Made by a program: the position numbers and the translations under genes
The notes under the pieces: model-generated
The model's database searches: none
What the model was told of the DNA's origin: nothing
Seen by the model: the letters and a program-made list of their open reading frames with translations, nothing else
In this document: piece after piece, positions 9,232-12,474 of the stretch
Position numbering within the stretch: the stretch's first letter is position 1
How the letters are laid out: every line of letters starts with the position of its first letter
Assembly (NCBI GenBank): GCA_003008705.1
Contig: PDUO01000087.1
Location: 145,573 to 158,046, forward strand
Direction of reading: 5' to 3'
DNA length: 12,474 nt
Source of the DNA: Pezicula radicicola
Taxonomy: Eukaryota; Ascomycota; Leotiomycetes; Helotiales; Dermateaceae

Positions 9232-9844
9232 GGTGGGTGGAAAGAATAAACGTGATCTCAATCTCTGGAACGGCTATAACAATGGATAGCAGAGATCAGA
9301 TGTTTTTATGTCCCCTAGACAGTTTTACGTCGTCTGGAAGCCACGCAACTCTAGATACTTCAATGTGGGTAGGCATTTGCACGCAATAGTTCCGACTAGG
9401 GCAGTGTGGCGATCACATGGATCAAAGTCTGGACCTGATCTTCACGAAAGTACATTGCAAGCTGCCGTCCTTCCCTGCCTCCACATTTCAACCTTAAAAT
9501 TAATGCAAGTGTCTCGGCAGAATAAAAGTGAGCCTATAGTCCGAGTCTCACCACGTCGCTACTGGAACATGAGTGTGGGGTGTGGGGTGTGGGGTGCATG
9601 TGTGAGCGGTACAGTATTAAATGTGGCGTGTGGGTAGGTAGGCTCCACAATTTGGTAGTCAGTACTTGTCCGAATGACTTTGAACGTACACTGTGAATCT
9701 GTTGGGACATTTAAATAGACCGGGGTTAATGTACTCCTTATCGACAACAAATCCTTCTTTACGAATCACACTGTGTCTGCACGAGTTAAATACATAGATT
9801 CACAACACAAACTCAAATCAACCTTCCTGAAAATTCCGATCAAG
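9232..9844. promoter_or_regulatory. Shared divergent promoter region
   Basis: The 613 bp between the oxidoreductase ATG (minus strand) and the AsaB-like ATG (plus strand) must carry both promoters. A TATA-like TTTAAATAG lies at 9710-9718, about 125 bp before the AsaB-like ATG. The head-to-head arrangement suggests the two genes were co-regulated. Open frames inside this region are chance ones with no family resemblance. Confidence 0.5.
9574..9594 (+). repeat. Three tandem TGTGGGG heptamers
   Basis: TGTGGGG occurs three times without interruption, inside the divergent promoter. Each unit contains GTGGGG, which fits the SYGGRG consensus known for the carbon-catabolite repressor CreA/Cre1. The repeat is visible in the sequence; its role as an operator is inference. 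It is too short and isolated to be telomeric. Confidence 0.6.
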
Positions 9845-10807
9845 ATGACTGCTGTTATCTCCTGCCCAAATCAACCTTTCGTCGACACGACGTTGAACTT
9901 TGCCTCGCCCAAAAACACCATTATTCACCGCTATGTATCTCCCGGCAAGGATGTCCATACCGCAGTCTTTGAGCAGAAGCCGATGAGGATTTATGACGCC
10001 AGGCCAAACTTGCCGGAATACACAATGGACTCATGTAGGTTCCAAGTGATACTGCATAAATCCCAGGTATCTCGAAATTGTTCTCCTGCTCCTTTACGTA
10101 TTACTAATTGACTTTATTAGCACCCGAACCTGCGGAAAGTCAAGGCAGGGACCAAGGAGGAGGAGGAGTATTTCAAGGAGACGGAACAATTGGTCAAGGA
10201 TGTAACTGGAGCAGTCAAGGTCATCGCATTCTACACCGAAATTCGTTCGTCGTCAGCCTAGGCTGGGGGAGACGTGCAGGAACCAGCTGCGGACATTCAC
10301 TGCGACTACAACACCGCAACCGCGGTGAAGCTAGCTGCAATGCTCCCTCAAATGAAAGGCCTAACGGACTTCGAATACGACTCTTTCTACTGCATTAATA
10401 TATGGCGCCCGCTGACCGATCCGGAAAACGACTGGCCGTTGGCTTTCTGTCAAGCAAGCACGGCTAACCAGAACGAGAAATTCTGCAGCATCAAGGTCGA
10501 TGTTGACAGTATAGAAGATATTCCAGATATCTCCGACATCACCAAGCTGCCACCTCTCGACGATAAGTTCCGCTCCAAAGCCATCTTGTACGAGTATGAG
10601 GCAGGTCAGAGGTGGAATTATATCAGCGGTCTGACCCGTGATGAGACTGTTTTCTTGAAACTCCACGATTCCAAGAACCCATTAAGCAGAGCCCCTTACA
10701 CTGCTTTTGACAACACCCATACTCCAGGCGTCAAATTAAGAGAGAGTGTCGAGCTTCGATGTGTCGCCTATTTCAAGAAGGAGGCCAACACAACGAACGG
10801 TCATTAG
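9845..10807 (+). pseudogene. AsaB/CmcJ-like hydroxylase/desaturase, interrupted by TAG
   Basis: A member of the fungal AsaB-like hydroxylase/desaturase family (related to CmcJ and often named GA4-desaturase-like), presumed metal-dependent oxygenases of secondary metabolism. Exon 1 is 9845-10066, a 54-nt GT-AG intron (10067-10120, donor GTATCT, branch CTAAT) follows, and exon 2 is 10121-10807. ATG 9845 was chosen over the upstream open sequence, which has no ATG. The read-through product is 302 residues, usual for the family. Landmarks are VKDVTGAVKVIAFYTEIR (about 99-116), an H-X-D pair at His134/Asp136, NIWRP (167-171), WPLAFC, and a C-terminal YTAFDN...RESVELRCVAYF. Codon 121 is TAG (10259-10261), one CpA-to-TpA change from CAG. 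Residue 267 is Tyr where relatives have His in a PHTAF-like motif. A 60-nt in-frame GT-AG segment (10202-10261) could formally be spliced out, but it would remove a conserved strand. Probably inactive. Confidence 0.8.
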
Positions 10808-10985
10808 GTCCTTTACGCTTCTTATCTATCTTCACCTGTGTTGCTACGTCACCTCGCTTACTATAAATTATAACTAGTAGTTAGTATACGTCTCTCTGTT
10901 ATAGCACTTGTAATAGATTTTGGTTCTATTAGTAATATAAGAGTAGTTCTATTTATTTATACTATCTACTTACCTTTAAAAGTAG
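10808..10985. other. 3' flank of the AsaB-like gene, transition to RIP block
   Basis: Composition falls from gene-like to A+T-rich within about 150 bp of the AsaB-like stop codon. CpA and CpG are still present up to about 10910 and then vanish. No structure is recognised; the 3' untranslated region should lie here. Confidence 0.4.
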
Positions 10986-12474
10986 TCCTATCTAGAGTAT
11001 ACCTATTATTCTTTTTTTATAACTTTATATTAGTAGTTTAGAATTAAATAAAACTAACTTTATTATAATTTATCTTATTTTTATCTTTTATATAATTATT
11101 ATTTTTATTATAATTATTTATAAGATAATAAAAACTATAGAAACTTTTATATTTATAAAAGTAAAAGAATTATATAAAATAAATTATAAAAACTTTTTAA
11201 TTATCTTTTTACTCTTTATAATTAAATTTTAATTATTTTTAAAATTAAATAATTAGATTTTTTATTCTTAATATAATAATTATAATAAACTTTTAATAAA
11301 AGTTATATTTTAAATTATTAAATTTATAAAAGAAAAATAAATATATTATAAAGATATTTAAATAAAGTTAATTATTAAATAATTAAATACTTATTTTAAA
11401 TTAAATATAAAGTTTTATATTTAAAGAAATTTATTTATTTATATAAATCTTTATAATTCTAGAGTTTTATTTAAATCTCTTAGATTATTAAAAATTATAT
11501 TATATAACTTTATTTATAATTCTTTATATAATTCTTTTTATTAAGTTTTAAATTATAAACTATTATATATTTATAATATTTAATTAGAATTTTAATAAAG
11601 TTTTTTTAATTTATATAAATATAAAAATTTTAAATCTAAAAGACTTAAAATAATTAATATTAAATAATAATAATATAAAGTAAATCTTTAAATCTAATTA
11701 TATTTTATTAAATAAATTTATATAAAAGATTATTAAAAAAATATCTATTAGAATATAAATAACTCTCTTATTTTATACTAAAGATATTAAAAGTTAAAAA
11801 GTTAATTAAAAGTTTTTATTTTATTTTTTTAATTATTATATTTATATTAAAAAGAGAGTTTTTATTATAATTATACTTTAAAATATCTTACTTTATAAAA
11901 ACTCTAAAGAGACTATAGATTATTTATTTATATTATATTATATTCTTATTTAAGTTCTAAAGTAACTAGTATTATAATCTATATTTTATATTCTATTTTA
12001 AAAACTAATATTATAATTAATAAATTAAAACTTTAATTAATCTATATACTAGTTTATATAAATATCTAAAGATAAACTACTAATATTAATTTATTCTTAT
12101 TTATTTAAATATATATTTTCTTTACTAACTCTAATATAATTATAATTTCTTTTTATATTATATATCTTATTATTTATAATTCTAATCTTATTCTATAAAA
12201 TCTAAAAAATAAAGTAAAAAAAGTATAAAACTTTATCTTTATTAAATACTCTTTAAAATCTATTTAGTTTAATTATATATATCTCTTTAATATTCTTTTT
12301 ATTTTACTAAATAGATATCTTTTAATTAATACTCTAGATTTATTTAAAACTCTATTTAGAATTTACTTTTAAAACTAACTAGTTTAATTTATCTTAATAA
12401 ACTAAAGTATAATAAAATACTATAATAAAGAAAATAAAAATAATTATAATTATAAATAATAGTTTTTATATATA
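10986..12474. repeat. RIP-degraded A+T-rich repeat block (right)
   Basis: Like the left block, this stretch consists almost only of A and T, and I find no CpA, TpG or CpG in it to the end of the window. All frames are closed. I looked for the repeat unit seen at 763-965 and did not find a convincing copy. It is probably another transposon relic that continues beyond the window. Confidence 0.85.

Noticed and set aside
9574..9594. G-rich heptamers as a telomere-like tract
   Set aside because: There are only three units, the unit differs from the usual fungal TTAGGG, and it sits inside a promoter rather than at an end.
9308..9637. 109-codon plus-strand frame in the divergent promoter
   Set aside because: It runs through the TGTGGGG array and promoter sequence and has no recognisable motif; chance frame.
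10108..10398. 96-codon plus-strand frame in another phase
   Set aside because: It overlaps exon 2 of the AsaB-like gene out of phase; the family motifs are in the other frame.

Overview
The window looks like part of a repeat-rich, two-compartment genome of a filamentous ascomycete (Pezizomycotina). Three observations point there: genes with short GT-AG introns (54 to 63 nt), fungus-specific protein families, and long A+T blocks with the signature of repeat-induced point mutation (RIP, C-to-T preferentially at CpA). The species cannot be told from the sequence.

Layout: 1-2330 is an extreme A+T block in which I find no CpA, TpG or CpG. It holds three mutated copies of one ~200-bp repeat (763-965 +, 1468-1636 -, 1696-1898 +). 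2645-3889 (-) is an apparently intact two-exon Zn2Cys6 transcription factor with a complete six-cysteine cluster. 3890-5540 is a normal-to-mixed composition stretch with no convincing gene, carrying a perfect 26-bp inverted repeat at 4537-4668. 5541-6254 is a second RIP block. 6889-7700 (-) is the wreck of a bZIP transcription factor. 8172-9231 (-) is a medium-chain NADPH-dependent oxidoreductase (enoyl-reductase-like) with a stop at codon 3. 9845-10807 (+) is an AsaB/CmcJ-like hydroxylase/desaturase with a stop at codon 121. From about 10986 to the end is a third RIP block.

The oxidoreductase and the AsaB-like gene are divergent and share a 613-bp promoter region. With two transcription factors nearby, this resembles a small secondary-metabolism locus, although no backbone synthase is present. 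The main result is how it has decayed. Three of the four genes carry in-frame stops that are each one CpA-to-TpA change (CAA to TAA or CAG to TAG) away from a glutamine codon. The AsaB-like protein also has Tyr where the family has a conserved His, again a CAC-to-TAC change. The simplest reading is RIP leaking from the flanking repeats into single-copy genes in the island between them, with only the Zn2Cys6 gene left open. I see no RNA gene, CRISPR array or intact transposon.
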